Below are positions 21,422 to 30,996 of a DNA stretch of 64,000 nt, in pieces; within the stretch, counting starts at the first letter, position 1; each line of letters opens with the position of its first letter. Below the pieces are notes generated by a model. It did no database searches. It had not been told where the DNA came from and worked only from the letters and a program-made list of their open reading frames with translations. The stretch is from NCBI GenBank assembly GCA_000469685.2, contig LS997563.1, positions 9,326,940 to 9,390,939 of the forward strand, read 5' to 3'. The translations under genes were made by a program, and so were the position numbers. The stretch comes from Haemonchus contortus. Taxonomy: Eukaryota > Nematoda > Chromadorea > Rhabditida > Trichostrongylidae.

Positions 21422-21525
21422 AAACAACCATTTCTTTTACCCCTCTTGTTTTGCAGTGAACTCGAAATTTTGAAGGGAGACCCCCCTGCGTGACCAAAGT
21501 TCAACACACAGAACAACCATCACTT

Positions 21526-22149
21526 AAGAGTACACGACATGCCTTATCGGGAGTATCCACGATAACGCTCGATCGGATTACCTAACCATAGTCACGGGAG
21601 GTTTGATTATTCAACAGCCATTGCAGTAATTCACTTGCAAGGGAATCACTCGAATTGGATAGTTCACCCATGACGGCTCACCGAAAGGGCTACTGTGCAT
21701 TTCATCTTTTCATTTTGACATTGGCAGTATAATAGCTAGAGAGCTTGGAAAGGCTCTGATTTTACGGGTATTCAAAGAGAAGAAGCGAGATGAAATTGAC
21801 CCGAAAGGCAAAAAAAAAACATGGCAAAAGTGCAGAGCTAAAAGAAGGTTGTAAATTTTCCCAATCGCTCAAGCTACATTGTATCAAGAAGAACACAATT
21901 ATCTTCACCAAAGATTTCTTTACCAGGCCTTTTCTGCTGTCACCTTAATGTCCTGATTTTTGTTTTGATAAATATATCGAAGACAACTTTTTCATCTGGA
22001 GTTCGCCATAAGACACCGGCGTGTGTTCGAAATAATTATAATGCAATGAGATTCCTTGATTATTCTAATGCAATGAGATCTTTAAGATTTAGTTTTGTAC
22101 AATCACTTCTGGAAAGGTTCTTTCAGATTCTTTCCAAAATTCTTTCATT
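21526..22149. other. No gene recognised
   Basis: AT-rich sequence between the foldback element and the third dispersed-repeat copy. No motif is seen. Confidence 0.35.
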
Positions 22150-22735
22150 GACAGTTTCTTATGAACAGAGAGAACTGGGACTTCCTATCAGTTGTGGAGA
22201 CGACCAACAAAGTAATATCGTTACACGGCGCTACATTCGGAGTTACAGCATTCAAGATCAATGAGCTTATGTTAGGCATGGCTGAACAGCATCCTTGAAT
22301 TCTCGGTCATAGAAATCATTGAAATATCACTCGTGAACAGTGAAAGGTAGGATAGCATTTTTACGGAGAGATATGTAGCTTTATGGCAAATTGCAAAAAG
22401 TTTGCATTGAATGGTGTTGAACCAGTCACCCGGTAGAAGGTTTGAAAATAAATAAAGAAAACACAAAGGCAGAAAAAAAGGAAGACAAAAGGCAGCCACC
22501 CTTAGGAGCGTCGAAGAATCAATGAGAACGGGCGGTCTTATTGGGTGGTTCTGTTGCGACCTTTAATTGCCAACTTGGCCGTAGGACTATTTTGTACTAT
22601 GAGAGTGATAATGAAGATAATAGTAAACGGGAATTGCTCAGGCATGAGACAAAAAGTTACGACATTCTTAGTAAATGAGCTCCTATAACTGGTTGATAAC
22701 CATCGACCACTCCACTGATCTTGTAAGCGCCAGCC
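22150..22735 (-). repeat. Dispersed repeat with tRNA-like T-arm, copy 3 (opposite strand)
   Basis: Reverse complement of the 5230-5755 family. Shared blocks are TCATTGACAGTTTCTTATGAA (22,145) with TATCAGTTGTG, GCAAATTGCAAAAAGTTTGCAT plus the T-arm-like GGTGTTGAACCAGTCACCCGG (22,385-22,432), and GAACGGGCGGTCTTATTGGG (22,527). Confidence 0.65.
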
Positions 22736-22939
22736 AGCTAGCTAGAAGAAGGAATTTTCTTGAAGAAGTACTTTAGAGCCGAGTTCTTCAGATTGCTTGA
22801 ACGAAGGGCTTTCCGGTTTTGCTCGTTTACATGTTCAGCTGTAAAAACGCCCTTAGCGTCGTGGTGGTTTCTATATACAGAAAGGAAGAAAAAACCGACA
22901 AAAATTTGCAGTAGGACCGACTTTCGTGGCAAGCCGCTC

Positions 22940-24530
22940 TTTGGATCTCACCACACCCTTCAGCTCAAGCACCATTACTTCTCCGCTACCAAGCTGCAGC
23001 TCCAGAATGCCAATTCCGTGGAGACGCTAGGGAAACTGGGAGAGTGGAGGGGCCTTAGACCTAGTCACAACCCACAAGCTTACAGTGCGCAGCACCGTCG
23101 CGAACTCAGAAATAACCCTCAGCAGGGAGAGGAGGGAAAAACGAGAATCGGTCATGGTAAAAAAATGAGTGGGCAGCCTGGTCAGGATATGACTTCGTAT
23201 CGCACGCCTCTCATAGCAGATATAGTCGTTGAAATTGTCAAGATGTTAAGATTAAGAACGGAGTTGAGGGTACGGGGGTGGAGAGCGTCTTTCGCCGGGT
23301 TACATGCCATAGCCTAAGCTGCAGAGGGCCGAAAAAACATCTCAAACAGAAGATACCGGTAGCTGGTCTCCCATCGCAGGAAGCGATCCAGCAGAGTGGG
23401 AACCACGCTGTGAAAATCATCATAGGGTGTGGGAGAGACACACTGGAAGCGATTCGAGGTGGATTTCAAGGAGACAAGGAAGCGTGGTTCCAGAACAACG
23501 AGTGAGGCTGCCGTCGTGAAAGCAAGTAATACCGAAAAGGACGCTCTAAAGGCTCCACGGACGAGAAGGGGGAAATTTGCCTTCCGTCCAGTTAAAGTGC
23601 AGTACTGGGCTTCTCAAGATGTCGGACTGGTGAAGACCTAAGGGATAGCAACGGTGCAATCCTGAGCGAGAACGGTGAGGTCAGGCACAAGTGGAAAGAA
23701 CTGGCCACTTGGCAGGCTCCTAAACGAAGAAATTCACAGTTAGAACAGCTCCCAGGTAGAGGCAACAGCTGGCCTCATCGTACTCCTGAGACATGGCGAA
23801 GTTCGTCGAACAACAATAGATAAATGTTGGAAAGGCAAATGGTCCGAATGGGGGCACCCATCGAAACATTGAAGACGCTCAAAGAGCACAGGATCAAGTG
23901 CTCGCCCGGTTACGACACGGTTTTCACTGATGGAGGAATACCAAAAGCTTGGAGTAGAAGTCCTATTGTTCCTATTATCAAGCAGAAGGGGAATACGATG
24001 GAGTGTTCCGACTGGTTCAGTTCAACCGCAGAGCCATGAAATTGTACGGATTGTTAGTCGACTCAAGATTGATGGATCTCGTCACAATATCATAGTAGCA
24101 CTTCGGCTGCATGCCAGAAAGGTCTGCAACGGACGATTCTCTGGACCAGACAAGTTGTTGAGAAGCATAGATAAAGTGCAGATCCTTCAACCTGGTCTTC
24201 CTTCATTTAGAGAAGGCTTTCGACAGCACACCACGGCCACTACTGAGGACAGCGTGGCGAGAAAAAAATGCTCCAGAACGATAGATCTCCTTGGTCAGGG
24301 GGGCGTAAGACAGGTTCGACAAGGATACGCACCCTTCTGGCCTAACAAGAACCGTGGACGTCACGGACGGACATGTTCTGAGAAGGCTATCGAGTCACTC
24401 CACGAGGGAGCAGTGGAATTCGAAGCTCAAGGGATGCGACCCAAGGAGCCCAGTGTAGGGGTGGCGGAAGATACTGCAGATAGGAAGAAGTGGAGGCAAT
24501 TATTATATGTGTAGTAAATAATAAAAAAAT
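22940..24530 (+). pseudogene. Decayed RTE-like LINE (linker, reverse transcriptase pieces, C-terminus)
   Basis: Family-like peptides appear in order but in shifting frames: a region ending ASQDVGLVKT near 23,635, then SENGEVRHKW near 23,670 (the linker between endonuclease and RT), GGIPKAWSR and VPIIKQKGN near 23,935-24,000 (RT block 1), AMKLYGLLVDSRLMDLVTIS near 24,035-24,095, HFGCMPERS near 24,105, and FLHLEKAFD near 24,205 (the block with the first catalytic Asp). The rest of the palm, including the FADD box, is missing; the sequence jumps to a C-terminal EDTADRKKWRQL peptide near 24,470. The endonuclease is not clearly legible. The end is A/T-rich (AATAATAAAAAAATAATAATAG, 24,520-24,540). 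Confidence 0.8.
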
Positions 24531-24546
24531 AATAATAGTTGATTAA

Positions 24547-25048
24547 ATGAGCGAAGCCAGAGTCGGCGTGGTATCAACGCTGGGAGGAGGAAGAACACGA
24601 AGAAGGCGAAGGAGACGAACAAGACGAAGACCCGCTACCAAACAACGAATGGAAAGGCAGAAAAGTGAAAGATACTCCCGGAAAAGACATCGATTTCTAG
24701 CTATCAGGGTCTGTATAAACCCGATTAAGAAAAGAACACATGACTACAGAGAAAACTCGATACAAAAATTTTTGGGTAAGTTAACAAATAGATAGTTATT
24801 GAAGAAAAACAGATACCTTCCAATTTTTTTCATTTTACTTTGAGATTTTAGCACATTCTATGGAATCAGATAAGCTGCAATCCCCTGGCAATACGAAGCC
24901 TCCGAAAGTACAAGTAAATTCTTGCAATGGTAGTCATCTCTATACGACCGACATGCTGCTCCGACAAATTTTACCAAACTCGGTACCGATTTTAGAAGAA
25001 AAAAAATCAAAAGAATCAGTTCGCATCGCTTATGAGAGGATCTGGTGA
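24547..25048 (+). CDS. Candidate two-exon gene, Arg-rich hypothetical protein
   Basis: An ATG at 24,547 opens a 229-nt first exon. A GTAAGT donor follows (24,776) and a TTTTAG acceptor closes a 76-bp intron (24,851). Joining them keeps the frame open to TGA at 25,046-25,048, giving about 140 residues. The N-terminus has an Arg run (residues about 16-28) and is basic overall; no domain is recognised. It starts 17 bases after the LINE tail, so the first exon may be LINE-associated or simple GAAGAAG-rich sequence. Consistent splice sites and frame support a gene, but chance is possible. Confidence 0.25.
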
Positions 25049-25099
25049 TATTGAATAATTCCGCTCGCATAGAAGTATACGCCACCCAAACGCCCAAGT

Positions 25100-25312
25100 A
25101 TGAGCCTAATTTCCCTTAACGTACCCATCCCAGAGAACCTCGAAACTATGAATGGAAACGCACAAAAAAAAAACAAAAAATATTTCGTGAGAATACCCCG
25201 TCAAAATTGTTATTCAGCCGGTATGAAAAGAAGAAAGAAATTAAAAAGATTAAGGATAAAGAGTGAAAAAGAAAAGAATAGAGTAAGATTTCAAGTGTAC
25301 AAAAATCTATAG
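25100..25312 (+). CDS. Unrecognised Lys/Arg-rich open frame
   Basis: ATG to TAG, 70 residues, very basic in the second half with poly-A stretches at 25,165-25,180. No family is recognised. It could be a terminal exon of the gene at 24,547 or chance in A-rich DNA. Confidence 0.15.
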   Translation: MSLISLNVPIPENLETMNGNAQKKNKKYFVRIPRQNCYSAGMKRRKKLKRLRIKSEKEKNRVRFQVYKNL

Positions 25313-26681
25313 AAATCCCTAAAAGAGATTCAGTTCTGAGAGCTGTTCAGGTGACAAGTAGCACATCTGGACATGCAACCTTGCCCCATTTCTGGGAGTA
25401 TTTGAGTAAAACCAAACCAAAGGGAACATTTATTCATGCATAAAAACAAAATGATGTGGAAGATGTTAAAGAGGAAATATATGATGGGAAATCACTGGAT
25501 GAGAAATACACAATGGTGACATCACTTGATTCGCAATTATCAAATCATTTCAATTCAATCAAAATATGTGGTCACCTAACACCCGACTTCATAATGATGA
25601 AAGGCCTATGACAGCTACCCGAGAAGGAGTTATGTATATTTTAGCAACTATTACATACATATAGTAACTACAGTAATCAATGATAATGTATAGTGCTAAA
25701 TATACAACAAAAATAATTCTACCGGATGTCCTCTGCTGGCTGTGCAAGGCGCCAAAATTCAATATATATTCGATGGTCGACTATCGATGGATCACGATTT
25801 CTCTGACGAATCGAAATCTTCGTTTTCATTGTCTTCTTTCATTTCCATATTGGGTGTGACCGGAGTCACCGGTGTGGCAGCTTCAGGAATCGGTGGTAAG
25901 CCTGAAACAGGGGCTTCTGAGAAAATTATCCAAATTCTGAAGTCCCTGTGGTTGACACAGTCACGGAGTTCCCTTTGATTGCAAAGTATGCACTACCATC
26001 GTAGTCCAGCTTTGGGCCAACTACGATATTTACTAAGCATAGCGAGAAGAATGCGACTATTTACTAGTTATGGTCAACAAAATGTAAATTTTACATTTAC
26101 ATTTAAAACAAACATAGATAAACCGTATGCAAGTTCAAAGTACGTTGTGTTCAAAGATGCCCCCTACAAAAGGACAAAGTCGGACCGGTTCTATGTCCCT
26201 GCCCTCTCCACGGCCCCTTATCTTGTGCTCCACCTCACCCTTATCGGTCTTATCGCCTTTGTGACGTCTACGTAACCCTCGCAGAACAAGCCCAAAAGTG
26301 GACCAACATGCTCCCCTCCCCGGTCCCCAGATTCTGTTAGCGAGCCCTGCGTGATGTCTGGCCTGCGGGTGAAATAACGGCTTAGCATAAGAGCATTACC
26401 CGGTTTGCGCACGCAAGGATTATTTATGCACATAAGCAAATTCCATGCCGACTTTTTTGTTGTCTCCTCTCAACGCTGATAGTAAACACTGATTGAAAAC
26501 CCAAACGAATTGGGTACAACCGCCCCATACAGATAGGTTGAGATCATTGGTTTGTGACAGTAGTTATTTACTGATATGAACTGATACTGGTATAATAACG
26601 ATGAAGGAAAAGAAGAAAAAAGGAGAAACCATAAAGCAGAGAAACATTTTAAGCAGTTTAAAAGAAGTGCAAAAGACCTAC
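25313..26681. other. No gene recognised
   Basis: Short open frames at 25,742-25,978 and 25,979-26,275 (plus) and 26,218-26,439 (minus) show no motif I know. Confidence 0.3.
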
Positions 26682-26788
26682 CTAAACTTTCTTCTTGGAG
26701 CTTTGGACTAAGTTGTTGAGAGCCGAAGTTCGGACGTCGAATACAGGGATCAGAGAGGCCGCGTGCCAATCGCTTCGTTGCACAGTGC
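26682..26788 (-). other. Candidate exon
   Basis: On the minus strand a TTTTAG acceptor (26,789-26,794) precedes a 107-nt segment with one open frame (peptide about 35 residues, including PNFGSQQLSPKLQEESLG), closed by a GTAGGTC donor. No product is recognised. Neighbouring exons were not identified. Confidence 0.2.
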
Positions 26789-28979
26789 CTAAAACAGAAG
26801 GCTTATTCGAGCTGTTAGCCAGGAAGCTCTTCTTTGTGAAAGGATGATGAGCAAAAAGCCTTTAATGCGTGCATGCTCATCATCTCCTCACAAAAACATG
26901 AAAATGAAAAAAAAAAACAGAAAAAATTGCATTTCCAAGCCAGTCGGTTTCAAAATTGTACAAGAATCCGACGATAATCGAAAGCGAAGGATTTTAACAG
27001 TGCTTCCTTGCTTTTACGGTGGAGGTAGGTAAACCTCCTATGGTGTAGGGCATGATTAGAGACAGGATCCATCGAAACCGTCGAAAGGAACTGCACTGAA
27101 ACGCCCTTAGGAAAGGGCGGTCCGACAAGTGAGAACATCCAATCCCAGAAAAAGTAAACTTCTTATTTCAATCAGTTTGAAAACGACAGTGGATTCACAA
27201 AAACTATCGCCATCCCAAGTCGTGAGAGAGACACGCCGGGTCCCACCCTCCCGGAGGGTCGGTTTTTATCACCGATTACTGAGCATTCTAAAACTTCATT
27301 TTTGACCACATTCGAAAGCCGCGTAGAGGGCCTTATGATCATTTGAGCTTATCATTGTTCTTGCAGGCTTCCCTTCCCCAGAGTTGGTTTTGAAATGATG
27401 TGGGCCTCCAGAATGGTGCTTCTTCAGTATGTGAATGTAGTAGTCTAAGCATATTTATGTATTCTAGCGTGAACACTGCCCTGAATACAAGGGTTGTCAA
27501 TGGTGTCTGGTTCGCTATTGCTTACTTTCGGTTGAGCTGGTTTTTTCAAAGTATTGAAAGCATAAACTCAAAGGGCACTGAGCAAATAAACTAAAAAGGT
27601 CATTTCAGCAAGAGCTTGGACGTCACATCATGTCTGATTACAGACGTACACGGGCAGTGCTAAGTGGTACAGCTAGGCGATGCTGAGGGGATCGGAACTA
27701 GGGCCTGCTCAAACCGACCAAACCTTCCATCGGTATAGCAATTGGTACCAGAATCGCTCAAAAAGGTTTAGGCCCTTACGGGTCATCGTCTCAACAGTAT
27801 ATTTTTCAAGTATTTTTAAACTAATTTGTAACACTTATACACACTAACCTGGCTGTTATCGGACTACTAAGAGATGAAGAACGTCTTTGCAAAAACGGAG
27901 ACTCAACGAGTGCAAACGGAGAGCGCACGGAAGACTGTGGTGACGGAACCTAGAAAAAAGTATAAACGGAATTATTCCCTTGATCGCCTGTCAGACACAA
28001 TTGTGATTCTGATTGTGATTGTGAATTCCTGAATTGTGATTCTCAAGCCATAATGAGGGCAACACATTGGAATTTGAGCATGGGAAGTGTGAAATTTCCG
28101 TGATAGAGCCTCTTTCACCTAATTACTCATGAAATACATATAGGATATGAATGGACCAGAAGGATCATTTGACGGAATGTAGCAACTAGACAAGGTTCAT
28201 TAGAAGATTTTGTGAATATCCTTGGAGTGCGATTGCTGCACAGCAGTAATTGGAGCCATTACGGGCTGGATATTAGTTAATTCAATATGCAAAATAACGA
28301 GCTTCATTATTGGACGTTTCTGGGAAGTAGAGACAAGTCCGATACCGTACCTATGGAGGAAAATATTATTGAGAAAATCGTTAGAATTTTGCAAATTTTG
28401 CGGCAAGTTTGCACAACGAATGGACTTTAGTCCGGTCTCATCTATACAGCTTTGAGCACCTCATAGATCCGAGCATATGACGAACAAATCTTACACCTGA
28501 GCGCGTGGTAAGCCATTTGTTGCGCCGTTTGCTAACAAAATGCTTCAGGTGAAAACCTACTGCCACTTGTTCCCCTCCCCCGGTATGGGAACTTTACAAC
28601 ACCACATAACGGCAAAATACGACTCCTCTTCCGGTCTCAATGAACTGACATATCAATACGCCTAACCAGTCGACCTCAATTCCTGTATTTATGTGGGAGC
28701 CTGTTCTCTGTTAAGGGACGATACGAATCTATTCAATCCGAAGAACGATTAAGCACTGGCCCACAGATCGGACCTGGGAGGACCCAGTTATTCTTGAATG
28801 GACGGAGGTTACTGGAATTCTCTTAAAATATAGGAGACGGGCTATTTTTTGTTTTAGTCGAGGATAATGAGGGATGCCCCACTCTTCAGCCCCTCCCCCA
28901 AATTCTACATAATTACCCAAGCGTTCCGCAAGCGCACGCTTGATCCACTGATTACAAGACATTCGTAAACCGTACAAAC
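26789..28979. other. No gene recognised; short simple repeat
   Basis: Mixed sequence. A small ATTGTGATT-type simple repeat lies at about 28,000-28,045, and an inverted motif GATGATGAGC / GCTCATCATC near 26,845-26,885. No coding motif is seen. Confidence 0.35.
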
Positions 28980-29138
28980 CTGAGACTCGTCCTCTTCTTC
29001 AGATTCCGTGATTTCCTGCACGGATCGTGCAAGTGCACGTATCTTTTCGTTTCGGCGCATTGTCGGTGATGGAAGAGTTTCGCAGAATTTTGTCAACGTT
29101 GGGCACGCCGTCACATGAAAACGACTAGCTGTCGTCAT
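28980..29138 (-). other. Candidate first coding exon with splice acceptor directly before ATG
   Basis: On the minus strand CTGTTTCAG lies immediately before ATG (29,138), and a 53-codon frame runs to a CAG/GTTTGT donor at 28,979. The peptide ends with an acidic ESEEEDESQ cluster. An acceptor abutting the start codon is the usual layout for spliced-leader trans-splicing in nematodes. No family is recognised, and the only nearby downstream acceptor (near 28,810) would give an immediate stop, so the model is incomplete. Confidence 0.25.
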
Positions 29139-29901
29139 CTGAAACAGGCTGTATGAAGTCGAAGTCTTCTGCAAGATCGAGATACACCGTAGAAGATGTA
29201 AAAGGATATAATTCGCGACTGATCGAATTCTCTCAGTACGAGGAACAGATAAAGTCGAGTGCTATTCTCAGATGGCTCCGGAACCGGTAAAGGTACGCCT
29301 TTCGTGAAACATTAGTGCACGTATCGCTAAGCGGTTGTGCTCAGCTTGAAACTGTGCAGTATAAGTATAAACTGTTGTTTCAAACATCTGTCGCAACTGC
29401 CAGCAACCGGCATTAACCAGCAGACAAAGAACTGGACCTGCCGTTCGCGTTGGACTCAGCCCACGTGATTTACCTAGTTTTTTTGCTATGCATGGCTAAT
29501 TAAATTAATTGTGGGCAAAGTGGGAAGGGGTTAGAGGAAACAGGACATTGATCACAATGTGGGAAGGAACAAACACTCGGCTAACTTTTACACTCCTCAT
29601 AAAACTTTTACAGAGGAACTTCGCAGCTGGGAGTGAACAAATAACATAACAAAACCTTCCACAAAGTTGATGACTTTCTTTTTTTTCTTCACTAAAAGCA
29701 TCTTAAATTTTTTTCTTAGCTGTAAGCGCCTTAGTGAGCGAAGACGTAGGGTTCAAAAAAATTTGTTCACGGGGAATTCCGGAGCATTAGAGTCCCGACC
29801 GTGCCCTGACCCATACATCAATGAAAAATCAAAAAAAAATTGGGTAAAAACGAGAAAGTAACACAATCTGAGAAGACTGGATTCAGATTTTTGTCAAAAA
29901 C

Positions 29902-29994
29902 TGGGGTCACCGCGACGGGTGCGAACTCCAGTGGTCCAGTGCTTACGGATAGGGCATGGTGGTGCAATAGCTCGTACCCGTCGCGGTGACCCCA
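29902..29994. repeat. Perfect 19-bp inverted repeat (hairpin)
   Basis: TGGGGTCACCGCGACGGGT at 29,902-29,920 pairs exactly with ACCCGTCGCGGTGACCCCA at 29,976-29,994, with a 55-bp loop. The arms are GC-rich relative to the surroundings. It is probably a small palindromic element. Confidence 0.9.
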
Positions 29995-30302
29995 CAGCAC
30001 TGAGGAGCTTTCCACGACAGATCTCTCCGAGAAGCTGCCGCTCCCAATAACACAACTGTGTATGGTTTACACTTCAACTTATCTAACCCTCTACCCAACT
30101 GTTTCGCCTAATCCATTTTTCTCTCAAAACCAACTTCAAGAAATCTTTCGAACAAATACAGAGCTGTTGTGCCACATTTGATAAATATCATACAGCGACA
30201 GACATCCCCGTGACATACACATGGGATATAAGAAGGAAAACATGCAAAAAAAGAATGATGTGGTGGATCATGTGCGGCATATGTTATTTTACAAAGGCAT
30301 AG

Positions 30303-30996
30303 TTAGAAAGAATAAATGATGGTCCTACCAAGAACACCGCATAGGTGAAAATGCTTCGCTAATGACCATGGCAACGAGGAATAGGGGTGGGAAGCTGTCA
30401 TCGAGGAAATCCATGAGCTTAACACGACGGCAATGACGCACACCGATGACATCTGATAAGAACAGCAGTGCCGACTGTGTGCTTGAGGTAAGCGCTGAGG
30501 CAAAAGTGAAGCCCATGAAGAAAGAGCAACATCAAACATCAGTTACTCTTATTCATAATACACTCTATAAACGTCCATTGAGGGAACGTGAATGACGACT
30601 TCTTCGAGAGCTCGAAACAAGGAATGCTGTGGGAAAACGGAGAAAAAGAGAAGAACAGCACTCAGTGCTTTTCAAAAGAGAATGACGTGAGTGTCCAAAA
30701 TGTTGTGCCATTAATTCCGCCGATGGAAATGAACAGGAGCTGATAAAAAGCGAACTGCGACGAGATGACGTGAGGTCGCATATGGCCGGCACCGAATCGG
30801 GAGAACTCATTGAAAGCGCGAGAATAAAAACGACTGGGAAGACCATGATGGGAAGTGGGGTTTTTTGGAAAATGAGGAAGCATATCACAGATATGGAGGG
30901 GAAGGAGCGTATAGAAAAAATTAAAGAGAATGAAACAGACAATGATTGAATGTTCGCTTTTAGGTTAGAAAACAGGTTTTGAGAGAGACTATTCAA
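30303..30996 (-). other. Candidate minus-strand coding region, hydrophobic peptides
   Basis: Several overlapping frames encode hydrophobic, membrane-like peptides. Of note is LLFISIGGINGTTFW starting at about 30,739 right after a TTTTTATCAG acceptor; it resembles the exon beginning MFISIGCIEETG at 38.87 kb both in protein and in DNA (TGTTCATTTCCATCGG identical). Another stretch near 30,516-30,330 reads as an open 62-codon frame starting ATG (GFTFASALTSS). No continuous gene can be built, so this may be a pseudogene or a multi-exon gene I cannot resolve. Confidence 0.25.

Larger units (their letters stand above)
20976..21525. repeat. Foldback element, copy 3, with two further palindromes nested inside
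   Basis: Outer arms lie at about 20,990-21,070 and 21,465-21,520 (GGGGTCTCCCGCCAAAAT / GAAGGGAGACCCCCCTGCG, with GAACTTTGGCCGTG and CCAAAGTTCAACACA). In place of the short centre seen in the other copies there is about 390 bp of additional DNA, itself palindromic at two levels (see the following two entries). Confidence 0.8.

Noticed and set aside
28909..28920. AATTACCCAAG, matching part of nematode spliced leader SL1
   Set aside because: Only 11 bases match, no SL donor or Sm site follows; chance is likely.
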